Source: an uncultured Acidimicrobiales bacterium
GTDB taxonomy: Bacteria; Actinomycetota; Acidimicrobiia; Acidimicrobiales; SZUA-35
Assembly (NCBI GenBank): GCA_938009905.1
Contig: CALLGK010000060.1
Span: forward strand, 1 to 46,208
Reading direction: 5' to 3'
DNA length: 46,208 nucleotides
Shown: one piece after another, positions 1 to 7,128 of the stretch
Layout of the letters: every line of letters begins with the position of its first letter
How positions within the stretch are numbered: the stretch's first letter is position 1
Notes under the pieces: generated by a model
What the model was told of the DNA's origin: nothing
The model's input: the letters and a program-made list of their open reading frames with translations, nothing else
Databases searched by the model: none
Translations under genes and position numbers: made by a program

Positions 1-2
1 GC

Positions 3-992
3 GAAGAAGAAGACGCGATGATCGGCGAGGGCGTCAACGTCGGCCTCACCTTCGACATCGGCGGCCGTGGCGACCAGTCGTTCAACGACTCCGCAGCGGA
101 AGGCATCGACCGAGCCAAGGACGAGTTCGGCATCAGCTTCAGCGAAGCAGAGCCCAACGAAGACGGCTCGAACCGAGCAGAGCTGCTCCAGCTCCAGGCC
201 GACCAGAGCGACCTCGTGCTGGCCATCGGCTTCCTCTTCAAAGAGGACGTCATTGCCGCGGCAACGGAAAACCCAGACACCAACTTCGCCGTGGTGGACG
301 ATGCCATGCTCGACTTCGACAACGGCGGTGTTCCGTTGGCGGACAACATCGTCGGTTTGACCTTCGCAGAAGAACAAGGCTCGTTCCTCGTCGGTGCCGC
401 TGCTGCGCTGAAGAGCGAAACCGGCACCATCGGCTTCATCGGTGGTGTGGGTGGCTTCGGCCTCATCGAGAAGTTCGAGGCCGGCTACACCGCTGGTGCC
501 CAGGCTGTGAACCCCGACATCGTCGTGATTCCTCAGTACATCACCCAGGCCCCCGACTTCGACGGCTTCTTCGCCGCCGACCGGGCCAAGGAAATCGCTC
601 TGGCCATGTATGACCAGGACGCCGACATCGTCTACCACGCTGCTGGCGGTTCTGGCGCTGGCCTCTTCGAGGCAGCCAAGGAGCAGAGCGAGTCAACTGG
701 CTCGAAGGTCTGGGCCATCGGCGTCGACTCTGATCAGTACAACACCGTCAGCGACGACGTGAAGGAGTACATCCTCACCTCGATGCTCAAGCGAGTCGAC
801 GTGTCCGTTGTTGAGATCACCGACGCTCACCTCAACGGAAACTTCGCCGCTGGCAACACTGTCTACGACCTCTCGGTCGACGGCGTTGGCTACTCAACGA
901 GCGGTGGCTTCGTTGACGACATCACCGATCAACTCGAAGACTTCAAGGCACAGATCATCGCCGGCGACATCGTCGTCCCGACTGAGCCCTAA
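3..992 (+). CDS. BMP-family (PnrA-like) nucleoside-binding lipoprotein, 5' end cut
   Basis: The frame is open to the first base, so the signal peptide and lipobox lie outside the window; the ATG at 18 is internal. The visible part starts with the family's opening strand VNVGLTFDIGG followed by GDQSFNDSA, and contains GFLFKEDV, TIGFIGGVGG and a C-terminal VDGVGYST segment, all typical of basic membrane protein/PnrA binding proteins. Members studied in Treponema and Bacillus bind purine nucleosides and feed an ABC importer. The next three genes encode the matching ATPase and two permeases, and an adenosine deaminase follows, which supports nucleoside uptake. Substrate specificity is inferred from context only. 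Confidence 0.9.
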   Translation, partial: EEEDAMIGEGVNVGLTFDIGGRGDQSFNDSAAEGIDRAKDEFGISFSEAEPNEDGSNRAELLQLQADQSDLVLAIGFLFKEDVIAAATENPDTNFAVVDDAMLDFDNGGVPLADNIVGLTFAEEQGSFLVGAAAALKSETGTIGFIGGVGGFGLIEKFEAGYTAGAQAVNPDIVVIPQYITQAPDFDGFFAADRAKEIALAMYDQDADIVYHAAGGSGAGLFEAAKEQSESTGSKVWAIGVDSDQYNTVSDDVKEYILTSMLKRVDVSVVEITDAHLNGNFAAGNTVYDLSVDGVGYSTSGGFVDDITDQLEDFKAQIIAGDIVVPTEP

Positions 993-1023
993 GCCTTCCT
1001 GAAGCACTCAAGATGAACCAGAG

Positions 1024-1061
1024 GTGGGACCGGACTACTGTCCGGTCCCACACTCGCTTTT
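1024..1061 (+). terminator. Perfect 12-bp hairpin between binding-protein and ATPase genes
   Basis: GTGGGACCGGAC (1024-1035) is followed by a TACT loop and its exact reverse complement (1040-1051), then a short CGCTTTT run. It lies in the 87-bp gap after the binding-protein gene, while the later genes of the operon overlap. In ABC operons such hairpins act as partial terminators or 3' stabilisers that let the binding protein be made in excess. The weak T-tract suggests leaky termination. Confidence 0.6.
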
Positions 1062-1079
1062 GGCCCTCATGGAGGACGT

Positions 1080-2645
1080 GTGGCGCCCGCCATCGAACTG
1101 ATCGGTATCACCAAGCGCTTCCCCGGCGTCATTGCGAACGACAACATCAACCTCACCGTTGAAGAGGGTGAGGTTCACGCCATTTGTGGCGAGAACGGTG
1201 CCGGCAAGTCAACGCTGATGAAGATCCTCTACGGCATGCAGCCGGCAGACGAGGGTGTGATGAAGGTGTTCGGCGAGGAAGTCACGTTCGGTTCACCCAA
1301 CGACGCGATCGATCGAGGCATCGGCATGGTTCACCAGCACCTCATGCTGGCTGATCAGATGAGCGTGATCGAGAACGTCATTCTCGGATCTGAGCCCACC
1401 AAGGGCGGTGGCATCATCGATTTCGACGCGGCGAAGGCGCACCTTGCTGAGGTCGGTTCCGCATACGGCCTCACCGTCGACCCAGACGACATGATCGACA
1501 CGCTCGAGATCGGTGAGCGCCAACGAGTCGAGATCATCAAGGTCTTGTACCGGGGAGCCAAGGTGCTGATCCTCGACGAGCCGACAGCCGTGCTCGTGCC
1601 CCAAGAGGTCGAAGAACTCTTCAACAACCTTCGCGAGCTAAAGGCCGATGGCGCCACGATCATCTTCATCGATCACAAGCTCCAAGAGGTGCTCGAGATA
1701 TCCGACTCGATCACCGTGATTCGCCGAGGTAAGACCATTGCCACGGTCAAGGCCAGCGACGTCACTGCTGGCGACCTCGCAGAGCTGATGGTCGGCGAGG
1801 AACTACCGAGCCCAGCAACCGGAGATTCGACCGTCACCACAGATGTCGCCCTCGAGGTAAACGGCCTCACCGTGCTCGATGATGACGAGCGAGCGGTCGT
1901 CGACGACGTCTCGCTCAAAGTCCACCGAGGGGAAATTCTTGGCATCGCTGGCATCGAAGGCAACGGCCAGAGTGAACTGATCAACGCCATCGTGGGTACG
2001 TGGAGTGCCAACAGCGGCAACGTCAGAATGGCAGGCAAAGACATCACCACCGCATCCGTTCGCGACAGGCGGGAGGCGGGCCTGGGGTACGTCCCTCAAG
2101 ACCGCCACCGCGAGGGGCTGCTCCTTGACGCCCCTCTTTGGGAGAACGCCGCGCTCGGCCACCAAACCGGAGCCCCCTATTCGAAAGGCTTCTGGATCGA
2201 CCGAGCGAGCTCACGTGACCACACCGGCACCATTCGCTCGGAGTTCGATGTTCGCTCGCCAAACGTCGACGTCTCGGCCCGCGCCCTGTCGGGCGGCAAT
2301 CAGCAAAAGCTGATCATCGGCCGAGAGATGACGGCCCACCCAGACGTGCTCATCGCGGCCCACCCCACTCGCGGCATCGATGTCGGGGCGCAAGCCGATG
2401 TGTGGAACCAAATCCGAGCGGCCAGGGCTGAAGGCCTCGCGACATTGCTGATCTCGGCTGACCTCGACGAACTCATCGGCCTCAGCGACACCATCGTTGT
2501 GATGTATCACGGCAAGCTCGTCGCGACGCTCGATCCCTCCGAGATCGATCCCCGAACACTGGGCAGCTACATGACGGGTGCCGCCCTCTCGGATGCCTCT
2601 GCTACCGACCCTGGCCCGTCGGAACTGTCGGGAGACCCCTCATGA
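1080..2645 (+). CDS. Nucleoside ABC transporter ATP-binding protein (double ABC domain, YufO/NupO-like)
   Basis: This 521-residue protein has two fused ABC domains and should energise the BMP-type nucleoside importer on the cytoplasmic face of the membrane. Domain 1 has Walker A GENGAGKST (residues 37-45), signature LEIGERQRVE and Walker B LILDEPTAVL. Domain 2 has the degenerate P-loop GIEGNGQSE usual for this family, signature LSGGNQQKL and AAHPTRGIDVG. The layout matches sugar/nucleoside-type double ATPases. The GTG at 1080 is preceded by GGAGG at 1071-1075. The 3' end overlaps the permease start (ATGA). Where many relatives read VLTPQE, this one reads VLVPQE. Confidence 0.93.
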   Translation: MAPAIELIGITKRFPGVIANDNINLTVEEGEVHAICGENGAGKSTLMKILYGMQPADEGVMKVFGEEVTFGSPNDAIDRGIGMVHQHLMLADQMSVIENVILGSEPTKGGGIIDFDAAKAHLAEVGSAYGLTVDPDDMIDTLEIGERQRVEIIKVLYRGAKVLILDEPTAVLVPQEVEELFNNLRELKADGATIIFIDHKLQEVLEISDSITVIRRGKTIATVKASDVTAGDLAELMVGEELPSPATGDSTVTTDVALEVNGLTVLDDDERAVVDDVSLKVHRGEILGIAGIEGNGQSELINAIVGTWSANSGNVRMAGKDITTASVRDRREAGLGYVPQDRHREGLLLDAPLWENAALGHQTGAPYSKGFWIDRASSRDHTGTIRSEFDVRSPNVDVSARALSGGNQQKLIIGREMTAHPDVLIAAHPTRGIDVGAQADVWNQIRAARAEGLATLLISADLDELIGLSDTIVVMYHGKLVATLDPSEIDPRTLGSYMTGAALSDASATDPGPSELSGDPS

Positions 2646-3790
2646 CCAACCCGCTTCTCAGACGCATTGGTCTCGCGTTAGCAGCACCCGTGCTCGCTGC
2701 AGTTTTTGCCCTCGTCATCTCTGCTCTCGTGCTTGAGCTGTCGGGCTCCGATTCAATCGACACGTTTCGCACGATCGGAAGCAACGGCCTCAAGCTGGAG
2801 ACGTTCGTCGACACGTTGAACCGGGCGACGCCGTTGTTCTTGGCTGGTGTTGCTGCGGCCATTGGGTTCCGCATGAACCTGTTCAACATCGGCGTTGAGG
2901 GCCAGTACATCCTGGCCGGGTTCGCCGCTGCCGTCGTAGGCGCCGAACTCAACGCCTACGCGCTCCCGGGCTTCGTGCACACCGCCGCAATCATCGGAAC
3001 CGCAATGCTCGTCGGCGCAGCATGGGCCGGGCTATCCGGACTACTCAAGGTGACTCGAGGGATCAATGAAGTCATCTCGACGATCATGCTGAACTTCATC
3101 GCCACCGGTGGCATCGTGGCGGCGCTGTTGCCGAAAGTCATCACCGACCCAACCGCAGCGAACCAGGGGACGGACGAGATTGCCGAGCGGGCCTGGCTCC
3201 CTGAGCTCAACGGACTGCTTGAGATCGTCACGAGAGAGATCGGCAAGGGTCGTCGCCTTACAGGTGTGTTTCTCATCGCCGTGATCGTTGGTGTGATCTA
3301 TCACGTCGTCGTGAACCGCACCGTGTTCGGGTACGACCTGCGATCAAGCGGGATGAATCCGTTTGCCGCGTTCGCCGGTGGCGTCCCACCGAAGAAGATG
3401 GTCTTTTTGGCCATGGTGCTGTCCGGCCTTGTCGCCGGCCTGGTCGGCATGCCCGAGATCCTCAGCGAGAACCACGCCTACGACCAGGGCTTCATCCAGG
3501 GTCTCGGCTTTGGAGGCATCGCCATCGCCCTCCTCGGCCGAAACTCGGCGCTCGGCATGACATTTGCTGCGTTGCTGTTCGGCTTTCTCGACTCGAGTTC
3601 GGCTGTGCTCCAAGTCCAGGCTTCGGCATCGGCGGAGATCGTCAAGATCATGCAGGCAACGTTCCTGCTGGCTGCGGTTGTCGCCTACGAGTTCGTGAGC
3701 CGAATCCGACAACGTGACGAAGTGGCGAGGGCCTCGGTGGCGACAGACGTTGCCGTCGACAGTGCAGCGATCGGAGGGGCAAGCGCATGA
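2642..3790 (+). CDS. Nucleoside ABC transporter permease 1 (YufP-like)
   Basis: This 382-residue inner-membrane permease belongs to the BPD_transp_2 (RbsC/YufP) family, with about nine hydrophobic segments. Segments seen include AAIGFRMNLFNIGVEGQ and GINEVISTIMLNFIA, both characteristic of the first permease of BMP-type nucleoside transporters; GGVPPKKMVFLAM and GLGFGGIAIALLG follow near the C-terminus. The ATG overlaps the ATPase stop, and its own stop overlaps the next permease start (ATGA in both cases), indicating translational coupling. Together with the second permease it would form the heterodimeric channel. Confidence 0.92.
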   Translation: MTNPLLRRIGLALAAPVLAAVFALVISALVLELSGSDSIDTFRTIGSNGLKLETFVDTLNRATPLFLAGVAAAIGFRMNLFNIGVEGQYILAGFAAAVVGAELNAYALPGFVHTAAIIGTAMLVGAAWAGLSGLLKVTRGINEVISTIMLNFIATGGIVAALLPKVITDPTAANQGTDEIAERAWLPELNGLLEIVTREIGKGRRLTGVFLIAVIVGVIYHVVVNRTVFGYDLRSSGMNPFAAFAGGVPPKKMVFLAMVLSGLVAGLVGMPEILSENHAYDQGFIQGLGFGGIAIALLGRNSALGMTFAALLFGFLDSSSAVLQVQASASAEIVKIMQATFLLAAVVAYEFVSRIRQRDEVARASVATDVAVDSAAIGGASA

Positions 3791-5022
3791 CGTGGCTCAC
3801 AAATCTCCCCGCCTGGGCCCGCTGGGCCGGTGCCGCGGCACTCGGCATGCTCCTCCTCACGATCGTCCAGAGCGTCAGCGGCACGGAACTCCTCACCGAA
3901 GAGGGAACGGCGCAGGCCATGGTGCGCTGGTCGATCCCGATTCTGCTCGCAGGCCTCGGCGGCCTATACAGCGAACGGGCCGGCATCGTAAATATCGGCC
4001 TCGAGGGGATGATGATCCTCGGCACCTGGTTCGGCGCGTGGGGTGCACTGAACTGGGGACCCTGGGGCGGGCTGCTCGCTGGCCTGGTCGGCGGAGCACT
4101 TGGCGGTCTGCTTCACGCCATTGCCACCGTGAGCTTTGGCGTCGACCAGATCATCTCTGGTGTCGCCATCAACATCTTGGCGCCCGGCCTCACGCGTTAC
4201 CTGTCAGAACGAGTCTTCTCTGGCGAGGCGGGAGGCTCGGTGTCGCAGTCGCCTCGTGTTGACGGCTTTGACAGCTTCACAGTTCCCGGGTTGGCCGACG
4301 GATTGGGAACGATTCGCGACCAGGACATCTTCTGGATATCCGACATGGCGGGGTTTGCTCGCGGGCTCGTGGCCGAAATGTCGTTCTTCACCTTGTTTGG
4401 ATTGCTGATGGTTCCCCTCAGCGGCTGGCTGCTCTGGAAGACAAAGGTCGGCCTCAGGCTGCGCATCTGCGGTGAGAATCCCATCGCCGGTGAGTCGCTT
4501 GGCGTCAACATCTACGGCCACAAGTACCTCGGGGTCATCATCTCTGGAGCGCTTTCGGGGCTTGCAGGCGCCTTCATTGTGCTTGAGTTGGCCGGCCTCT
4601 ACCGAGGCGGTCAGACCACCGGGCGCGGGTTCATCGGCCTCGCTGCCCTTGTGTTTGGAAACTGGCGAGCGATCGGCGTTCTGGCGGGCTCGTTGCTGTT
4701 CAGTTACCCCTTTGGCTTGTCGCTCGTCGACTTCAACGCCGAGTCGAGTGGCGAAGCCACCCGTGCGGTGCTGCTTGTGATCGCGATCGCTCTCGTTGGT
4801 GTGGCGGTGTGGGCGTTCCGGGCCAACAAGCGCAATGACGTCATCCTCGCCGGGCTGATCGCGGCCATTGCGCTCATCTGGTATTTGTCGACTGACACTG
4901 CGGCGTCGTGGCTACCGAACACCATGCCGTACGCGCTCGTGCTGATCGTGTTGTTCTTCGCCTCGCAGCGATTGCGAGGGCCGCGCACTGCTGGCTTGCC
5001 GTATCGCAAGGGCGAGACCTGA
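3787..5022 (+). CDS. Nucleoside ABC transporter permease 2 (YufQ-like)
   Basis: This 411-residue multi-spanning membrane protein is the second permease of the importer. Diagnostic stretches are AGLGGLYSERAGIVNIGLEG, GVDQIISGVAINILAPGLT, the cytoplasmic loop LRLRICGENPIAGESLGVN and GRGFIGLAALVFGNW. It is longer than typical YufQ proteins because two to three extra hydrophobic segments follow at the C-terminus (IAIALVGVAVWAF, AGLIAAIALIWYL and YALVLIVLFF). The start overlaps the upstream stop, and the stop TGA (5020-5022) shares its last base with the adenosine deaminase ATG. Confidence 0.9.
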   Translation: MTWLTNLPAWARWAGAAALGMLLLTIVQSVSGTELLTEEGTAQAMVRWSIPILLAGLGGLYSERAGIVNIGLEGMMILGTWFGAWGALNWGPWGGLLAGLVGGALGGLLHAIATVSFGVDQIISGVAINILAPGLTRYLSERVFSGEAGGSVSQSPRVDGFDSFTVPGLADGLGTIRDQDIFWISDMAGFARGLVAEMSFFTLFGLLMVPLSGWLLWKTKVGLRLRICGENPIAGESLGVNIYGHKYLGVIISGALSGLAGAFIVLELAGLYRGGQTTGRGFIGLAALVFGNWRAIGVLAGSLLFSYPFGLSLVDFNAESSGEATRAVLLVIAIALVGVAVWAFRANKRNDVILAGLIAAIALIWYLSTDTAASWLPNTMPYALVLIVLFFASQRLRGPRTAGLPYRKGET

Positions 5023-6070
5023 TGCAGCTCACGACGGCCGAGGCCGTCACGCTGCCGAAAGTGCTGCTCCACGATCACCTCGACGGCGGTCTTCGGCCAG
5101 AAACGATCCTCGAGCTGGCCAACCAGATCGGCCACGAGGTACCGACAACCGACGAAGCCGAACTGGTTGCTTACTTTCGAGCCGGGGCAGATGCCGGAGA
5201 CATCCTCCAGTACCTCGACACATTCGGCCACACGATTCCCCTGCTTCAATCCGCAGATGCGCTCTATCGGGTCGCTCGCGAAGCTGCTGCCGATCTCGCC
5301 GCAGACGGCGTGATCTACGCCGAGGTCCGTTTCGCCCCAGAGCTGCACCCTGGTGTTGGATCGCTCGACGCGGCGATCGAGGCGGTCACGTCCGGCTTCG
5401 CTGACGCACCAGAGCCCATCACCGTCAACACCATCGTGTGCGCCATGCGCACCGAGGGCCGTTCAACAGAGGTGGCCCAATCGTCTGTGGCATGGACCAA
5501 GCGCCCAGACAGTGGTGTCGTCGGATTCGACCTCGCCGGAGCCGAAACCGGCTTTCCCCCGAGCGATCACGCAGAGGCATTGCAGATCGCCAAAGACGGA
5601 CTGGCCCGCATCACGATCCACGCTTCAGACCACCGGGACTTGAGCTCATTGCCGATGCAATTCGGATGGGGGCCGAGCGGATCGGTCATGGTGTCAGGCT
5701 CATTGAAGACTGCGATATCGCTGACGACGGAACCCTCAGCCTCGGACAACTGGCCCGCCACGTACGAGAGCGCCGCATTCCTCTCGAGCTCTGTCCGTCG
5801 TGCAACGTCCAGATCGGCGCAGTACCGGCACTCGCCGATCACCCAATCGGACCGTTTCTGCGGGCCGGGTTCAATGCGACCATCAATACCGACAATCGGC
5901 TCATGTCCGGCGTGTCGGTCAGCAGCGAAGTGGCCGAGGTCGCAAACACATTCAACCTGTCGATGGCCGAACTCGAACAGGCACAGCTCAACGCGGTCGA
6001 AGCCAGCTTTGCCTCGTTCGACCTCAAGGCTCAATTGGTCGATCAGATACGATCTGGCTACGAATCCTGA
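5022..6070 (+). pseudogene. add: Adenosine deaminase interrupted by a -1 frameshift
   Basis: Adenosine deaminase converts adenosine or deoxyadenosine to inosine, and here it follows the nucleoside importer directly. The ATG at 5022 overlaps the permease stop. The first part has zinc motif HDHLDGG (H17, H19), AEVRFAPELH and GFDLAGAE, and reads to TIHAS. From about 5630 the homology moves to another frame: PPGLELIADAIRMGAERIGHG, then CPSCNVQ and NTDNRLMSG, ending at TGA 6068-6070. Restoring one base at about 5629 gives HAS-E-PPGLEL and a normal product of about 349 residues. The lost base falls in the codon of the catalytic Glu of the HAxE motif. As read, translation runs on out of frame to about 6233. 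It is either a recent pseudogene or a one-base sequence error. Confidence 0.85.
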
Positions 6071-6108
6071 CCCCCAAGTACCGAGCTATCCCGGAGACAC
6101 AACCGCTC

Positions 6109-6951
6109 ATGCTGACCCAACAACAGGTTTCCGATTGGGAACGCGATGGATTCCTGGTCCTTCCCGATCTCATCGATCCAGCACGATGCGACGAGCTCAT
6201 CAAGCGGAGCGAGGAACTGGTCGACGCGTTTGACCCGGCGTCGCACCGATCGATCTTCAGGACCGAACAGCAAGAGCGCGTATCGGACGGAACCTTCTTG
6301 GCGTCCGGTTCTCGGATCGAGTTCTTCTGGGAGAACGACGCATTCGATGACAACGACGACTTCATCGTCGAGCCTGCGAAAGCCATCAACAAGTTTGGCC
6401 ATGCCCAGCACGATCTCGACCCTGTCTTCTCCGCGTTCTCGCGCCAGGACCCGCTCCCAGAGCTCGTCGCAGACCTCGGTATGGCCGACCCCAAGTTGCT
6501 GCAGTCGATGCTGATCTTCAAGCAACCAAAGATCGGCGGAGAAGTCGGCTCTCACCAAGACGCAACGTTCCTCTACACCGACCCGATCACCGTGATCGGC
6601 CTGTGGTTTGCGCTCGAAGACGCCACGATCAACAACGGCTGTCTCTTCGCCCAACCGGGTGGTCATCGAGGCCCCCTCCGTGAGCGCTTCCGTCGTGCCG
6701 ATGAAGGCGGCACCGAGTTTGTTGCCCTCGACAGCACCGCGTTGCCTCAGCTTGGTGAGCCAGACCTCGTGCCGCTCGAAGTAACAAAGGGCACCTGCGT
6801 CGTTCTCCATGGGCTGCTCCCCCATGGATCGCATCCCAACACGTCTGAGGCCTCCCGACTCGCGTATTCGCTGCATCTGATCGACGGGGCGGCGTCGTAT
6901 CCAGACGACAATTGGTTGCAGCGGCCCGAGATGCCGCTTGCCGGATTCTGA
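6109..6951 (+). CDS. Phytanoyl-CoA dioxygenase (PhyH) family protein
   Basis: This is a 280-residue Fe(II)/2-oxoglutarate-dependent oxygenase. The N-terminus (QQVSDWERDGFLVLPDLID) is typical of PhyH proteins. The iron facial triad is visible as SHQDATF (H149, D151) and LLPHGSHPN (H239), with the 2-oxoglutarate-binding Arg in SRLAYSLHL (R250). The ATG at 6109 is the first start that gives the canonical N-terminus. It lies 38 bp after the adenosine deaminase stop on the same strand and could be the last gene of that operon. The substrate is unknown; PhyH enzymes hydroxylate very diverse small molecules. Confidence 0.88.
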   Translation: MLTQQQVSDWERDGFLVLPDLIDPARCDELIKRSEELVDAFDPASHRSIFRTEQQERVSDGTFLASGSRIEFFWENDAFDDNDDFIVEPAKAINKFGHAQHDLDPVFSAFSRQDPLPELVADLGMADPKLLQSMLIFKQPKIGGEVGSHQDATFLYTDPITVIGLWFALEDATINNGCLFAQPGGHRGPLRERFRRADEGGTEFVALDSTALPQLGEPDLVPLEVTKGTCVVLHGLLPHGSHPNTSEASRLAYSLHLIDGAASYPDDNWLQRPEMPLAGF

Positions 6952-7116
6952 CGCCCCGCTTCGCGGTCACTCGCACACATCGCTCGAATCTCACTGAGGG
7001 TGGCAACGGGGCTACGTAACGGGCCGAAATGGGTACGAATTTGCCGCTAGATCTCGGGGATTTCTTCAGTTCTGGCCGAATGCGCTGGACGCCGTCATCG
7101 CGTCGCGTTCTGTGGT

Positions 7117-7122
7117 TAGCAT
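7117..7122 (+). promoter_or_regulatory. Candidate -10 box of a leaderless transcript
   Basis: TAGCAT lies six bases before the GTG at 7129, and no Shine-Dalgarno-like sequence is present in between. The same geometry recurs before several other starts in this window (11912, 11994, 30215, 34444 and 43386). Confidence 0.5.
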
Positions 7123-7128
7123 CGCCGT

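Noticed and set aside
5619-5645. Programmed ribosomal frameshifting in adenosine deaminase
   Set aside because: No slippery heptamer or adjacent stimulatory structure is visible, and the family does not use frameshifting.
5640-6233. Out-of-frame continuation of the adenosine deaminase reading frame
   Set aside because: Ser/Arg-rich translation without homology, while the other frame carries the conserved deaminase C-terminus.
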